In this document: positions 1 through 8,292 of the stretch, piece after piece | Layout: each line of letters starts with the position of its first letter | Position numbering within the stretch: position 1 is the stretch's first letter | NCBI GenBank assembly: GCA_024635655.1 | Contig: JAGXIL010000034.1 | Location: forward strand, 84,882-118,943 | DNA: 34,062 bases | Reading direction: 5' to 3' | From: Gillisia sp. | GTDB taxonomy: Bacteria; Bacteroidota; Bacteroidia; Flavobacteriales; Flavobacteriaceae | Program-made: the position numbers and the translations under genes | The notes under the pieces: generated by a model | The model's database searches: none | What the model saw: the letters and a program-made list of their open reading frames with translations, nothing else | What the model was told of the DNA's origin: nothing

Positions 1-372
1 GCTGAGGTTTCTTACCAACGCGCCTTAGGAGACAATAACAGACTGGAACTTGACCTGGGTTGGAGAAATGACAGTGCTTTTGATGCCTACAAAATTACAG
101 GTTTATACCAATGGGTTTGGAACATAGACGGTGGTTTTAACTGGTATGCCGGTTTAGGTGGTGGTGTAGGAAGTGTTTCTGATAACAGAGCCAACCGTGA
201 TAATGAAGGTGTTTTCTTATTTGCTGCCGGGGATGTTGGTATAGAATATAATTTTGATATTCCACTTTTGATCTCTCTGGATTTCAGACCTGAATTTGGA
301 TTTTTCAGCAGTGATTATCCACTAGATACGTTTTCTCCTGATGTTGCATTAGGTGTACGTTACCAGTTCTAG
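1..372 (+). CDS. outer-membrane beta-barrel protein, 3' end only
   Basis: This open frame enters from the left edge and stops with TAG at 370-372, giving the last 123 residues of a protein whose start is outside the window. The residues alternate polar and hydrophobic/aromatic in short stretches (for example the segments around YQRALG, LYQWVWN, FNWYAGLGGG and LLISLDFRPEFGFF), and the chain ends in an aromatic residue (...VRYQF). This is the usual pattern of the last strands of a small OmpW/OmpA-type barrel, where a C-terminal Phe is part of the BAM recognition signal. The assignment to an outer-membrane barrel rests on this pattern; no specific function can be given. It is followed by a strong hairpin and does not share a transcript with the converging bshA operon. 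Confidence 0.75.
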   Translation, partial: AEVSYQRALGDNNRLELDLGWRNDSAFDAYKITGLYQWVWNIDGGFNWYAGLGGGVGSVSDNRANRDNEGVFLFAAGDVGIEYNFDIPLLISLDFRPEFGFFSSDYPLDTFSPDVALGVRYQF

Positions 373-392
373 AAATTAAGATCATATAACAT

Positions 393-427
393 AAAAAAGC
401 GTAAAATTAATTTTTTACGCTTTTTTT
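393..427. terminator. bidirectional intrinsic terminator between the barrel gene and bshA
   Basis: A perfect inverted repeat: AAAAAAGCGTAAAA (393-406) pairs with TTTTACGCTTTTTT (413-426) around a short T/A loop. The stem has a GCGT/ACGC core flanked by A and T runs, so it forms a hairpin with a U-tract in both directions. It lies 20 bases after the barrel gene stop, and the bshA stop codon (407-409 on the minus strand) sits in its loop, so it can serve both converging transcripts. Confidence 0.8.
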
Positions 428-1552
428 GATTTTATTTAATGCCTGTTCATAGAGCTTCTCGTAAACAGGAACTACCTTATGAATATCAAATATCCGGGCT
501 TGTTCCCTTGCACCGGCTTTGAATTTATTGAGAGTTTCCTCACTTTCCAGTATCTTCAAAGCATTTTCACCCATTTCCTCCACGTTTCCTACCGCACTGA
601 GGTAACCAGACACCCCCTGAATATTGACCTCCGGTAAACCTCCGGTATTGCTGGAAATCACCGGAACACTATTTACCATAGCTTCAAGTGCAGCTAATCC
701 AAAGCTTTCTTTTTCTGAAGGCAACAAAAACAGGTCTGAGAAACAAAGAATTTTATCGACCTCATGGCTTTGTCCCACAAACAAAACCTTATTCTGTATC
801 CCAAGTTCATACGCTAGGTTCTCTGCCATCTCTTTTTCGGGACCTTCCCCTACCATAATAAGCTTAGCCTTTTTCTTTTGACTTATGATATTAAATATTT
901 TGAGTACATCTGCTATCCTTTTTACCGGGCGGAAATTACTGATATGGGAAATGATCAATTCATCATCTTCTGCCATAATAGTCCGCTGGCAGAGGGTTAT
1001 ATTCTTACTGAATTTGGAAACATCAATAAAATTGGGAACCACGTTGATTTCTCGGGTTATATTGAATAAATTAAGAGTGTCATCTTTTAAGCTTTGAGAG
1101 ACTGAAGTTACCACGTCACTATTGTTAATACTAAAGGTAACTGCAGGTTTGTAAAAGGGATGATTACCCACAAGAGTGATATCTGTACCGTGAAGGGTAG
1201 TGACCATGGGAATAAAGATCCCCTCTTCCTCAAGCATTTTTTTGGCCATATAGCCTGCGTATGCATGAGGAATGGCATAATGCACATGTAATACCTCTAT
1301 GTCATAGAGTTTTACCATGTTCACCAATTTACTGCTCAAGGCAAGCTCATAGGGTTGAAAATGGAATAATGGATATTCGGGAACATTAACTTCGTGAAAA
1401 TGTATATTCCCGGTTAATTGTTCCAGCCTCACCGGTTGTTTGTAGGTAATAAAATGAATTTCATGGCCGCGTTTAGAAAGTTCCAGGCCTAATTCGGTTG
1501 CAACAACCCCACTACCACCAAAGGTAGGATAGCACACTATGGCTATTTTCAT
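407..1552 (-). CDS. bshA: N-acetyl-alpha-D-glucosaminyl L-malate synthase (bacillithiol synthesis)
   Basis: A family 4 glycosyltransferase (GT-B fold) of 381 aa, the normal BshA length. BshA joins UDP-GlcNAc to L-malate, the first step of bacillithiol synthesis in the cytoplasm. Sequence support: the N-terminus MKIAIVCYPTFGGSGVVATE is the typical BshA opening with the glycine-rich GGSG loop (residues 12-15); HGTD lies at 121-124; the retaining-GT4 motif E-x7-E is E282...E290 within SEKESFGLAALE; GEGPE at 235-239 is also typical. Start is ATG at 1552. It is the last gene of a minus-strand run; 38 bases separate it from the GH3/beta-lactamase gene upstream. bshB and bshC are not in the window, which is usual because the three genes are commonly scattered. 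Confidence 0.93.
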   Translation of the reverse strand: MKIAIVCYPTFGGSGVVATELGLELSKRGHEIHFITYKQPVRLEQLTGNIHFHEVNVPEYPLFHFQPYELALSSKLVNMVKLYDIEVLHVHYAIPHAYAGYMAKKMLEEEGIFIPMVTTLHGTDITLVGNHPFYKPAVTFSINNSDVVTSVSQSLKDDTLNLFNITREINVVPNFIDVSKFSKNITLCQRTIMAEDDELIISHISNFRPVKRIADVLKIFNIISQKKKAKLIMVGEGPEKEMAENLAYELGIQNKVLFVGQSHEVDKILCFSDLFLLPSEKESFGLAALEAMVNSVPVISSNTGGLPEVNIQGVSGYLSAVGNVEEMGENALKILESEETLNKFKAGAREQARIFDIHKVVPVYEKLYEQALNKIKKSVKN

Positions 1553-1590
1553 TTCTTAATTTTTAATATTCCGATAATATGATAAAGTTC

Positions 1591-4509
1591 CTAAAAATCT
1601 ATGGAATCATAAATTACCTGCTGAATTTTTTCACGTATATTTTCACTTATCAGTTTGCGGTTATCAACATCAGGAAAAGTCCGGTTTGATAAGAACACAA
1701 AGACTATTTCTTCTTCCGGATCTGCCCAGGCCAGTGTTCCCGTAAACCCTGAATGTCCAAAGCTGTTCATTGACACACACCCACAGGTAGGGCCGGATTT
1801 ACCCAGCTGGGGTTTGTCGAAACCTACACCTCTCCTTACATTTTTGTCACAATTATAACAGGTATTAAATTTTTCTACGGTTTCCTGTTCCAAAAAGCGC
1901 CTGCCACCATAGTCCCCTCCGTTCATGTACATGTGCATGATCTTTGCTACATCATTTGCATTGCTAAAAATACCTGCATGGCCACCAATACCACCCTGCA
2001 TGGCAGCTCCCTGATCGTGGACATATCCCTGCACCAATTGTCTTCGCCATAATTTATCTTCTTCAGTAGGTACAATTTGTTCAAGACTGAACTTACTAAG
2101 GGGCACATAGGTGGTATAATTAGCACCCAGGGGGCCATAGATCTCTTTTTGAGTAATATAATTTAAATTAGAATTATAATAATCTTCAAGATAATATTTC
2201 ATAATATAAAACGGAAGGTCGCTGTATTTATAACCAATATTTCGCTCCAGCCCACTATCTCTAATGATTCCCATTATAGAATCCCGAATATCATTTCGGA
2301 TATACATATTTTCCGCAACAGGAATGCTAAAATCTTCTACAGATCTTTCACTGTAATATTTTACTGATGGCCTTTTGGTTGCCCTGTCTATGGTAGGCAC
2401 ATAAAAAGGTAGCCAGGCTTTTAGTCTGGCGTAATGCAAAAGCATATCCTGTAACCGGATGTTCTCTTTATTGGTTCCTTTAAAATATGGCATAAGATCG
2501 CCTAATTTAGAGTCAAAATCCAGGATACCCTTTTCTTCCAGCTGCATGATAAGCGGAAGCGTTGCTAAAATTTTAGTGAGAGAGGCAATATCATATAATG
2601 AAGTGTCTGTGACCGGAACATTTTTTTCGTAAGTGTGATACCCGGCATTTCTCTGGTATACCACTTTTCCTTTTCTGGCCACCAGTACCTGCATTCCCGG
2701 AGCCATTTTTTTTGAAATGGCTACATCAATAATTGAATCTATTTTTTGCAATTTAACCGAATTCATACCTACAGCTTCGGGTAACCCGTAAGACATGCGA
2801 TCCACCGTTCGGGTGAAAAATCCCGTTCCTGCAGGGAATTCATCTCCTACACTTACAGGAAGTTTTCCTCTTGCTTCCAGCGCTCCGAAAATAACCTGGG
2901 CTGTTTTTTCCTGTACAGCTGCACTATTCTGGTATCCCAGGATAATACCTTCCAGGCTGCTGTTGGATTTTAAATCAAGAAGGGAGTATGGCCTTGTAAA
3001 AACATTTAAAATGGAAATATTCTGTCTTGCGATCTCATGGATCCAGGTAAGGTCATCTTTACCGAATTTATATCCCGCCCATGGAGATTTATTTGATTTG
3101 TGAAAACCAATGATCACAAAATTATAGTTTTTTAATTTTAAGAGAAGAGAATCCAGATCATCTGCCTGTACCCTATCTACAGCTCCATATTTTCGCAGCT
3201 GGTTTAGGAATGGCGTCCCATTATCATCTCCAAATTGAAAATATGCAATTTTTTTTATTTCCAGATCTTTTACAGGAAGTACACCTATATCATTCTTAAC
3301 AATAGTAATGGCATTTTCAGCAAGCTGATCATATAGTACCCTGTCCTTTACTGTAAGAAGATCCTCTATTAGATTTTCTGTCTCTACAGGTTTGTAAAGA
3401 TTCAAACCGACCTTGTATTTTGCTAAAAGTATCTTTTTTACAGAATGTGCAAGACGTTCTTCTGAAATTAATCCCCCGTCATAAGCTGCCCGGATCTTAG
3501 CTGAAGCTTTGGGGACATTTTCAGATATTAAAAGAATATCATTACCGGCTAAAAAAGCTGCCAGATCTATATCTCCTGCCGATTTGTAATTAGAAGCCCC
3601 TTTCATATTCAGGGCATCTGTAAATATCAATCCCTGAAATTGTAGCCGCTGTTTAAGAAGATCTGTAACAATGGTTTTGGAAAGTGAGGAAGGCAAATTG
3701 GCCTGACTTTCCAGTCCCGGTACGTTGAGATGAGCCACCATAATACTGGAAACCCCTTCCTCGATCAACCGGTAATAAGGATACAATTCTACACTGTCTA
3801 TCCTGCTACCGGAAAAATTTATGGTGGGAAGAGTTTTGTGAGAATCTGTACTGGTGTCTCCATGCCCGGGAAAATGTTTGGCACTTGACAGAACTCCCTC
3901 GGCATGCATACCTTTCATAAAGGCCACCGCTTTTTCAGTAACATTAAATTTGTCCTCTCCAAAGGAGCGGTTTCCGATGATAGGATTGTTGGGATTGGTA
4001 TTTATATCTATCACCGGGGCAAAATTAATATGGACACCTAACCTTCTGGAATGACGGGAAATAGATGCGCCGGCTTCTTCTATTAGTGGAAGGCTTTGAA
4101 TTGCTCCCAGGGTCATATTCCAGGGAAGAGCAAAGGTAGAATCCAGTCTCATGGCCAATCCCCATTCTGCATCCATTCCCACCAGAAGCGGGATTTTAGA
4201 AAGCTCCTGATATTCATTATTCAGCTTTGCCTGTTGCAGGGGTCCACCTTTGGAAAATATAACCCCGCCAATATGCTGCTCCCTGATTAGCTCCTTAATC
4301 TTATCAGTTTCGGCCCTGGTCTTATTAGAAAAAATGTCTACCATAAAAAGCTGGCCTACTTTTTCCTCTATGGTCATGTTGGAATATATGCTATCTACCC
4401 ACGCGCGTTGGTTTTCAGGATCTGTTGTTACTAACGGATTTTGCTGAGCTAAGACAACGGGGGCAAAAAGAAATAATAATAAGGCACTGTAGGGTAAGCG
4501 AAGCTGCAT
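1591..4509 (-). CDS. secreted GH3 (NagZ-like) glycosidase fused to a serine beta-lactamase-type domain
   Basis: 972 aa with a cleavable signal peptide (residues 1-21, ...FLFAPVVLAQ). Residues about 30-375 are a glycoside hydrolase family 3 domain: KHFPGHGDTSTDSH (211-224) is the NagZ signature carrying the Asp-His acid/base pair, and FTDAL places the nucleophile at Asp298. A GH3 C-terminal alpha/beta domain follows (about 390-570). Residues about 580-965 are a beta-lactamase/penicillin-binding fold: S643-L-T-K646 (SxxK), YSD at 762-764 in the YxN position, HAGIFS at 844-849 and GHSGFTG at 918-924. Expected role: removal of beta-N-acetylglucosamine from peptidoglycan fragments in the periplasm plus an esterase or D,D-peptidase/amidase-like activity; the second substrate is unknown. 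Starts ATG, 4 bases after the 161-aa gene upstream, so co-transcribed. Confidence 0.9.
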   Translation of the reverse strand: MQLRLPYSALLLFLFAPVVLAQQNPLVTTDPENQRAWVDSIYSNMTIEEKVGQLFMVDIFSNKTRAETDKIKELIREQHIGGVIFSKGGPLQQAKLNNEYQELSKIPLLVGMDAEWGLAMRLDSTFALPWNMTLGAIQSLPLIEEAGASISRHSRRLGVHINFAPVIDINTNPNNPIIGNRSFGEDKFNVTEKAVAFMKGMHAEGVLSSAKHFPGHGDTSTDSHKTLPTINFSGSRIDSVELYPYYRLIEEGVSSIMVAHLNVPGLESQANLPSSLSKTIVTDLLKQRLQFQGLIFTDALNMKGASNYKSAGDIDLAAFLAGNDILLISENVPKASAKIRAAYDGGLISEERLAHSVKKILLAKYKVGLNLYKPVETENLIEDLLTVKDRVLYDQLAENAITIVKNDIGVLPVKDLEIKKIAYFQFGDDNGTPFLNQLRKYGAVDRVQADDLDSLLLKLKNYNFVIIGFHKSNKSPWAGYKFGKDDLTWIHEIARQNISILNVFTRPYSLLDLKSNSSLEGIILGYQNSAAVQEKTAQVIFGALEARGKLPVSVGDEFPAGTGFFTRTVDRMSYGLPEAVGMNSVKLQKIDSIIDVAISKKMAPGMQVLVARKGKVVYQRNAGYHTYEKNVPVTDTSLYDIASLTKILATLPLIMQLEEKGILDFDSKLGDLMPYFKGTNKENIRLQDMLLHYARLKAWLPFYVPTIDRATKRPSVKYYSERSVEDFSIPVAENMYIRNDIRDSIMGIIRDSGLERNIGYKYSDLPFYIMKYYLEDYYNSNLNYITQKEIYGPLGANYTTYVPLSKFSLEQIVPTEEDKLWRRQLVQGYVHDQGAAMQGGIGGHAGIFSNANDVAKIMHMYMNGGDYGGRRFLEQETVEKFNTCYNCDKNVRRGVGFDKPQLGKSGPTCGCVSMNSFGHSGFTGTLAWADPEEEIVFVFLSNRTFPDVDNRKLISENIREKIQQVIYDSIDF

Positions 4510-4513
4510 TAAG

Positions 4514-4999
4514 TTATTTTATAAAACGATTGTGCCAGCTATCTGACGCCGGGACTTCCCAGTCATTCAAATATTCGGCCTTGTTGTTTACAAGATTATT
4601 AAAAACAATAGTGTTTGGGGAAACTGCTTTCTCTTTTGCCATTTTTCTAAAATCAATGAGAGATTTATAGGCAACATATTCTCCCTGTTTATAACTAACA
4701 TTCATTTTGTCCAGAAGGTCAACGTTAAAATCCTTTTCCAGTTTCTGAATAAAATTTACCGAAGCATCAATAGAACATCCTGTGGCGGCATTCAATTCCT
4801 GATCCAGTGCAATAATAATAAAACGCTTATAGCGTATTTCAAATGAAGCTTTTAAATTGGCACCGTGAGCAGTCCAGGCAGTTATAAATTGTTCCAGCCG
4901 GGAGGTGATTTCTTCAAGTTCTGTTTCTGTAAATGACCTGTTTGCCTGATATATCCATACTCGGGAGCTATCGGGAAGTTCATTAAAAGGTATAAGCAT
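4514..4999 (-). CDS. conserved flavobacterial protein of unknown function (often mislabelled ABC transporter ATPase)
   Basis: 161 aa, soluble, without a signal peptide or membrane segment. It begins MLIPFNELPDSSRVWIYQAN and contains a central DQELNAATGCSIDASV stretch (about residues 85-100). I recognise it as a small family widespread in Flavobacteriia that databases often call 'ABC transporter ATPase'. The sequence gives no ground for that name: there is no Walker A (GxxGxGKS/T), no LSGGQ signature and it is too short for an ABC ATPase. It is the first gene of the operon with the GH3/beta-lactamase fusion (4 bases apart) and bshA, and a strong promoter lies just upstream. Function unknown. 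Confidence 0.8.
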   Translation of the reverse strand: MLIPFNELPDSSRVWIYQANRSFTETELEEITSRLEQFITAWTAHGANLKASFEIRYKRFIIIALDQELNAATGCSIDASVNFIQKLEKDFNVDLLDKMNVSYKQGEYVAYKSLIDFRKMAKEKAVSPNTIVFNNLVNNKAEYLNDWEVPASDSWHNRFIK

Positions 5000-5022
5000 G
5001 TGGTAGTGAAGTTATATTTTTA

Positions 5023-5054
5023 CAAAGCTACTTTATAAACGCTACAGCTTCAAA
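5023..5054 (-). promoter_or_regulatory. Bacteroidetes-type promoter for the unknown-GH3-bshA operon
   Basis: Read on the minus strand: TTTG at 5054-5051, a 20-base spacer, then TAGCTTTG at 5030-5023. This fits the TTTG / TAnnTTTG pair recognised by the Bacteroidetes primary sigma factor, with near-ideal spacing. The predicted transcription start is about 5015-5018, leaving a leader of some 15-20 bases before the ATG at 4999. Confidence 0.7.
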
Positions 5055-5113
5055 TATAGTACCAGTTACTTTACGAAATTTAACATATGTAGTTCGAGGG
5101 GAAGTATTTTGAA

Positions 5114-5905
5114 TTAAAGATCCTGTGCATTGGCGATCATCTCAGCAACATCCATTACCGCGATGTTTTCTTCCTGATTTTTGCCTTTTACGCCATCTGT
5201 CATCATCGTATTACAAAATGGACAACCGGCGGCTATGATCTCAGGTTGTACCTCAATTGCCTGTTCTGTACGTTCTATGTTTACATCTTTGCTACCCGGC
5301 TCCGGTTCTTTAAACATTTGCGCACCTCCTGCGCCGCAGCACATTCCGTTCTTTTTGCATCTTTTCATCTCTACCAGCTCAACTTCAAGTTTGCGGAGAA
5401 GGTCCCGTGGAGCTTCATAAACTCCGTTGGCACGTCCCAGATAGCAGGGGTCGTGAAATGTTATTCTTTTTCCTTTGAATTTACCACCCTCAACAGTAAG
5501 TCTTCCTTCATCGAGGAGGGATTTTAAAAAGGTAGTATGATGCACTACTTCATAATTTCCGCCCAATTCGGGATATTCGTTCTTTATGGTATTGAAGCAA
5601 TGCGGGCAGGCAGTTACAATTTTTTTAACCTCATATCCATTTAGAACTTCAATATTAGTCACCGCCTGCATCTGGAATAAGAATTCATTTCCGGCTCTTT
5701 TGGCAGGGTCTCCCGTACAGCTTTCCTCAGTTCCAAGCACGGCAAAATCAATTTTTGCTTTGCTTAAAATTCTTACAAAAGCTTTAGTCACTTTTTTTGC
5801 ACGGTCATCAAAGCTGCCCATACAACCCACCCAAAACAGGACCTCCGGTTTTTTACCTTCAGCCATGTATTCTGCCATTGTTGGAACTTTAATTGCTTCT
5901 GCCAT
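5114..5905 (-). CDS. CCG-domain (HdrB/GlpC-like) Fe-S electron-transfer subunit
   Basis: 263 aa, soluble. It carries two cysteine-rich CCG domains as in heterodisulfide reductase HdrB/HdrD, GlpC and LutA. First set: C28 (WVGCMG), C63 (ESCTGD) and C100-P-H-C103. Second set: C154 (DPCYLGR), C183, C189-C190-G (CCGAGG) and C228-P-F-C231. Such domains bind a non-cubane [4Fe-4S] cluster. The gene lies 39 bases downstream of the membrane cytochrome/ferredoxin-type protein. In single-chain relatives (DUF224/EMO, HdrD) the order is membrane cytochrome, two [4Fe-4S], then CCG domains; here the same order is split over two adjacent genes. Likely role: passing electrons between a cytosolic donor (possibly ETF) and the quinone pool; the donor is inferred. 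Confidence 0.88.
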   Translation of the reverse strand: MAEAIKVPTMAEYMAEGKKPEVLFWVGCMGSFDDRAKKVTKAFVRILSKAKIDFAVLGTEESCTGDPAKRAGNEFLFQMQAVTNIEVLNGYEVKKIVTACPHCFNTIKNEYPELGGNYEVVHHTTFLKSLLDEGRLTVEGGKFKGKRITFHDPCYLGRANGVYEAPRDLLRKLEVELVEMKRCKKNGMCCGAGGAQMFKEPEPGSKDVNIERTEQAIEVQPEIIAAGCPFCNTMMTDGVKGKNQEENIAVMDVAEMIANAQDL

Positions 5906-5944
5906 TTGATTTGCTTTTTATACTATGTAATTATATTAACCGGG

Positions 5945-7279
5945 TTATTTTTCTTCAGCCCAATTCAGTCGGTCCATTTGGTTATAAGGCCAGGGAGCAC
6001 CGTTATTTTCAATATTGGTCATGGAGATAGATAATTCGTTGGGGGCGGCACTCTGTTCCATCACCAAATAGCGTCTCATATCCATAATTATAGATAAAGG
6101 ATCTATTCCCACAGGGCAAGCTTCCACACATGCATTACAGGTGGTACAGGCCCAAAGTTCTTCCCTAAGAATATAATCATCAAGTAATTGTTTTCCGTCA
6201 TCTTCAAATTTTCCTTTTTTGTTGATGATCTCCCCTACTTCTTCCAGCCTGTCCCGGGTGTCCATCATAATCTTTCGAGGAGAAAGTTTTTTACCGGTGT
6301 TGTTGGCGGGACATTGTGCTGTACATCTTCCACATTCAGTACAGGTGTAGGCATTTAGCAGTTGCACCTGATTTAGGTCCATAACATCTGAAGCCCCAAA
6401 TTTTTCCGGCACTTCTCCTTCCGGGGGTGCTGCATAAGGATCGGCTGCGGGATCCATCATCAGCTTTACCTCGTTGGTGACAGATTCCAGGTTATCAAAT
6501 TCTCCCATGGGAGCAAGTTTGGAAAAATACACGTTTGGAAAGGCAAGTAATATATGTAAGTGTTTTGAGTAGTATAAATAGTTGAGAAAGATCAGGATTC
6601 CCAGGATATGCAACCACCAGGCTACTCTTTCTATAATAATAAGAGTTGAATCGTTCATTACCTCAAAGAGCGGAAGAAGAAACTGGCTCACCGGAAAAGC
6701 TCCTGCAATGCCTCCTTCTGCCTGGGCATAATTTATAGTTCCGTTTAGCTGCAACTGATAATCTGCGGCATTCATAACCAAAAACAGGATCATGATCACC
6801 ATTTCAAAATACAGGATGTAATTGGCATCATTCTTAGGCCAGCCCTTTAATTCCCTGCCCAGGAACCTGTAAATATTGCTGATATTTCTTCGGGTCCAGA
6901 ATAAGATCACCCCTATTAGAACTAATAGCGCTAAAATTTCAAAAATACCGATCAAATAATCATAAGGCCTTCCTATAAATGAAAGAACCCTATGTGTTCC
7001 AAAGATCCCGTCGATAAGGATCTCCAGCACCTCGATATTTATTATTATGAATCCTATATAGACAATTATATGAAGTAAACCTGAAAAGGGCCTTTTCACC
7101 ATTTTTGACTGGCCAAACGCTATCCGTGCCATTATTGCAAGCCGCTCATTGGGATTGTCATTGCGGTCAATTTTTTTCCCAAGTTTAATATTCCTGATGA
7201 TCCTGCGAATATTTCGGAAAAACAAACCTATTGCCGCTACCAGGGCGATCACAAATATAATTTGGGCGAAAATCTGCAT
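5945..7279 (-). CDS. membrane cytochrome-b-like / 2x[4Fe-4S] oxidoreductase subunit
   Basis: 444 aa. The N-terminal half has about five membrane segments (roughly residues 2-20, 68-88, 106-128, 155-172, 218-238) with histidines that could bind haem (H70, H224, H240, H242), resembling a NarI-type cytochrome b. The C-terminal half has two classical [4Fe-4S] motifs: C313-x2-C316-x2-C319-x3-C323 (CTECGRCTAQCP) and C378-x2-C381-x2-C384-x3-C388 (CTTCNACVEACP). Starts ATG, 6 bases after the MCE gene stop. With the following CCG protein it forms what looks like a split DUF224/EMO- or HdrDE-type membrane oxidoreductase, probably linked to menaquinone. Haem ligands and electron donor are inferences. 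Confidence 0.85.
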   Translation of the reverse strand: MQIFAQIIFVIALVAAIGLFFRNIRRIIRNIKLGKKIDRNDNPNERLAIMARIAFGQSKMVKRPFSGLLHIIVYIGFIIINIEVLEILIDGIFGTHRVLSFIGRPYDYLIGIFEILALLVLIGVILFWTRRNISNIYRFLGRELKGWPKNDANYILYFEMVIMILFLVMNAADYQLQLNGTINYAQAEGGIAGAFPVSQFLLPLFEVMNDSTLIIIERVAWWLHILGILIFLNYLYYSKHLHILLAFPNVYFSKLAPMGEFDNLESVTNEVKLMMDPAADPYAAPPEGEVPEKFGASDVMDLNQVQLLNAYTCTECGRCTAQCPANNTGKKLSPRKIMMDTRDRLEEVGEIINKKGKFEDDGKQLLDDYILREELWACTTCNACVEACPVGIDPLSIIMDMRRYLVMEQSAAPNELSISMTNIENNGAPWPYNQMDRLNWAEEK

Positions 7280-7285
7280 GGATTT

Positions 7286-8236
7286 TTATTTTAGAGTGTC
7301 TCTTGGAGCATCATAGGGTCCGGGGCTTTTTCCAAAAACAGAAAAGTGGACGTATCGTTTAGGATTTAGCTTAATATCCTGTAAAAGTTGCTCCATTTGC
7401 CTGGTTGCCCTGTCAAGATTATCGTAGACGCTCTCGTCCTTCAGTAGTTTTCCTGCTGTCCCTTCACCTGACTGCAGGCTGTTGGAGATGTTTTCAAAGT
7501 CGGCAATGACCTTTTCTATATCTCTGGACATTCCGCTTAAGTTCACCTGCGCAAGGGTGTCAGAAAATCGGTTAAAATTTTCTGAGGTTTCTTCAAGATT
7601 TGTAAAGGTGGAATTAAGTTTCTCAGAATTTCCGTCTATTATCCCGGAAAGGGATTGAGAGGTTCCTTTTAAGGTACGCACTGTTTCAGCGAGATCTTCA
7701 AAGGTATTTGTAATATTATTTCTGGTTTCGGGATTTAGCACTTCATTAAAAGAGGTAAGCAGCGAATCGGCACTCACAATGGCCCGTTCTACTTTGATCT
7801 GTAGCGGGGTTAGTCGCTCATTCACCAGCTCCATGATACCTTCTTCAATAGCACTGGGAAGCGTGTCACCGGTTGTAGCTGTGCGGCCTTGTTCGTACTC
7901 AGGTACAACTGCAAGGGATTTCCCTCCAATAATTCCCCCACCATATATCTGGGCCAGGCTGTTTCTGGAAAATTCAAATTCAGAATCCACAGTAAAGGTC
8001 ACTACAAGTAATCCTGTCTGGTCTAAAAAATCGATGTTGGTTACATGTCCAACCCTAAGGCCATTAATAGTAACGGAAGAAGAAGTAGAAAGACCTTCTA
8101 CATCGGCATAAATTGCATGGAAAGTTCGGCTTGAGTCTAAGAGGTTTTGTCCTTTTAAAAAACTATATCCAAATATCAAAATTAAAATTGCCACTACGGC
8201 CAAAATACCTGTTTTAACCTCTTTAGTATATTTCAA
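7286..8236 (-). CDS. MCE/MlaD-family lipid-binding protein
   Basis: 316 aa. An uncleaved N-terminal membrane anchor (about residues 9-27) is followed by one MCE domain (about 38-113, with GLSTSSSVTINGLRVGHV and GGGIIGGKSLAVV typical of the MlaD core) and then a long, mainly helical tail (about 135-290). MCE proteins form hexamers that carry phospholipids between inner and outer membranes, normally with a permease (MlaE) and ATPase (MlaF); neither is next to this gene. The start used is TTG at 8236; no ATG lies between it and the upstream gene, and the anchor would be lost with a later start. It follows the amidase gene and precedes two redox genes with 6 bases in between. Confidence 0.88.
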   Translation of the reverse strand: MKYTKEVKTGILAVVAILILIFGYSFLKGQNLLDSSRTFHAIYADVEGLSTSSSVTINGLRVGHVTNIDFLDQTGLLVVTFTVDSEFEFSRNSLAQIYGGGIIGGKSLAVVPEYEQGRTATTGDTLPSAIEEGIMELVNERLTPLQIKVERAIVSADSLLTSFNEVLNPETRNNITNTFEDLAETVRTLKGTSQSLSGIIDGNSEKLNSTFTNLEETSENFNRFSDTLAQVNLSGMSRDIEKVIADFENISNSLQSGEGTAGKLLKDESVYDNLDRATRQMEQLLQDIKLNPKRYVHFSVFGKSPGPYDAPRDTLK

Positions 8237-8261
8237 AAGTTTAGCGTTTTTAGAATACGTA

Positions 8262-8269
8262 CAAATTTA
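8262..8269 (-). promoter_or_regulatory. candidate -7 element upstream of the mlaD-like gene
   Basis: On the minus strand this is TAAATTTG, an exact match to TAnnTTTG, 25 bases before the TTG start. I see no good TTG/TTTG at the proper distance upstream, so this may be a weak internal promoter or chance in AT-rich sequence. Confidence 0.35.
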
Positions 8270-8292
8270 GAAATAAATATAGGAATGTAGGG

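Noticed and set aside
4514..4999. ABC transporter ATPase
   Set aside because: No Walker A, Walker B or signature motif and only 161 aa; the name would come from database habit, not from the sequence.
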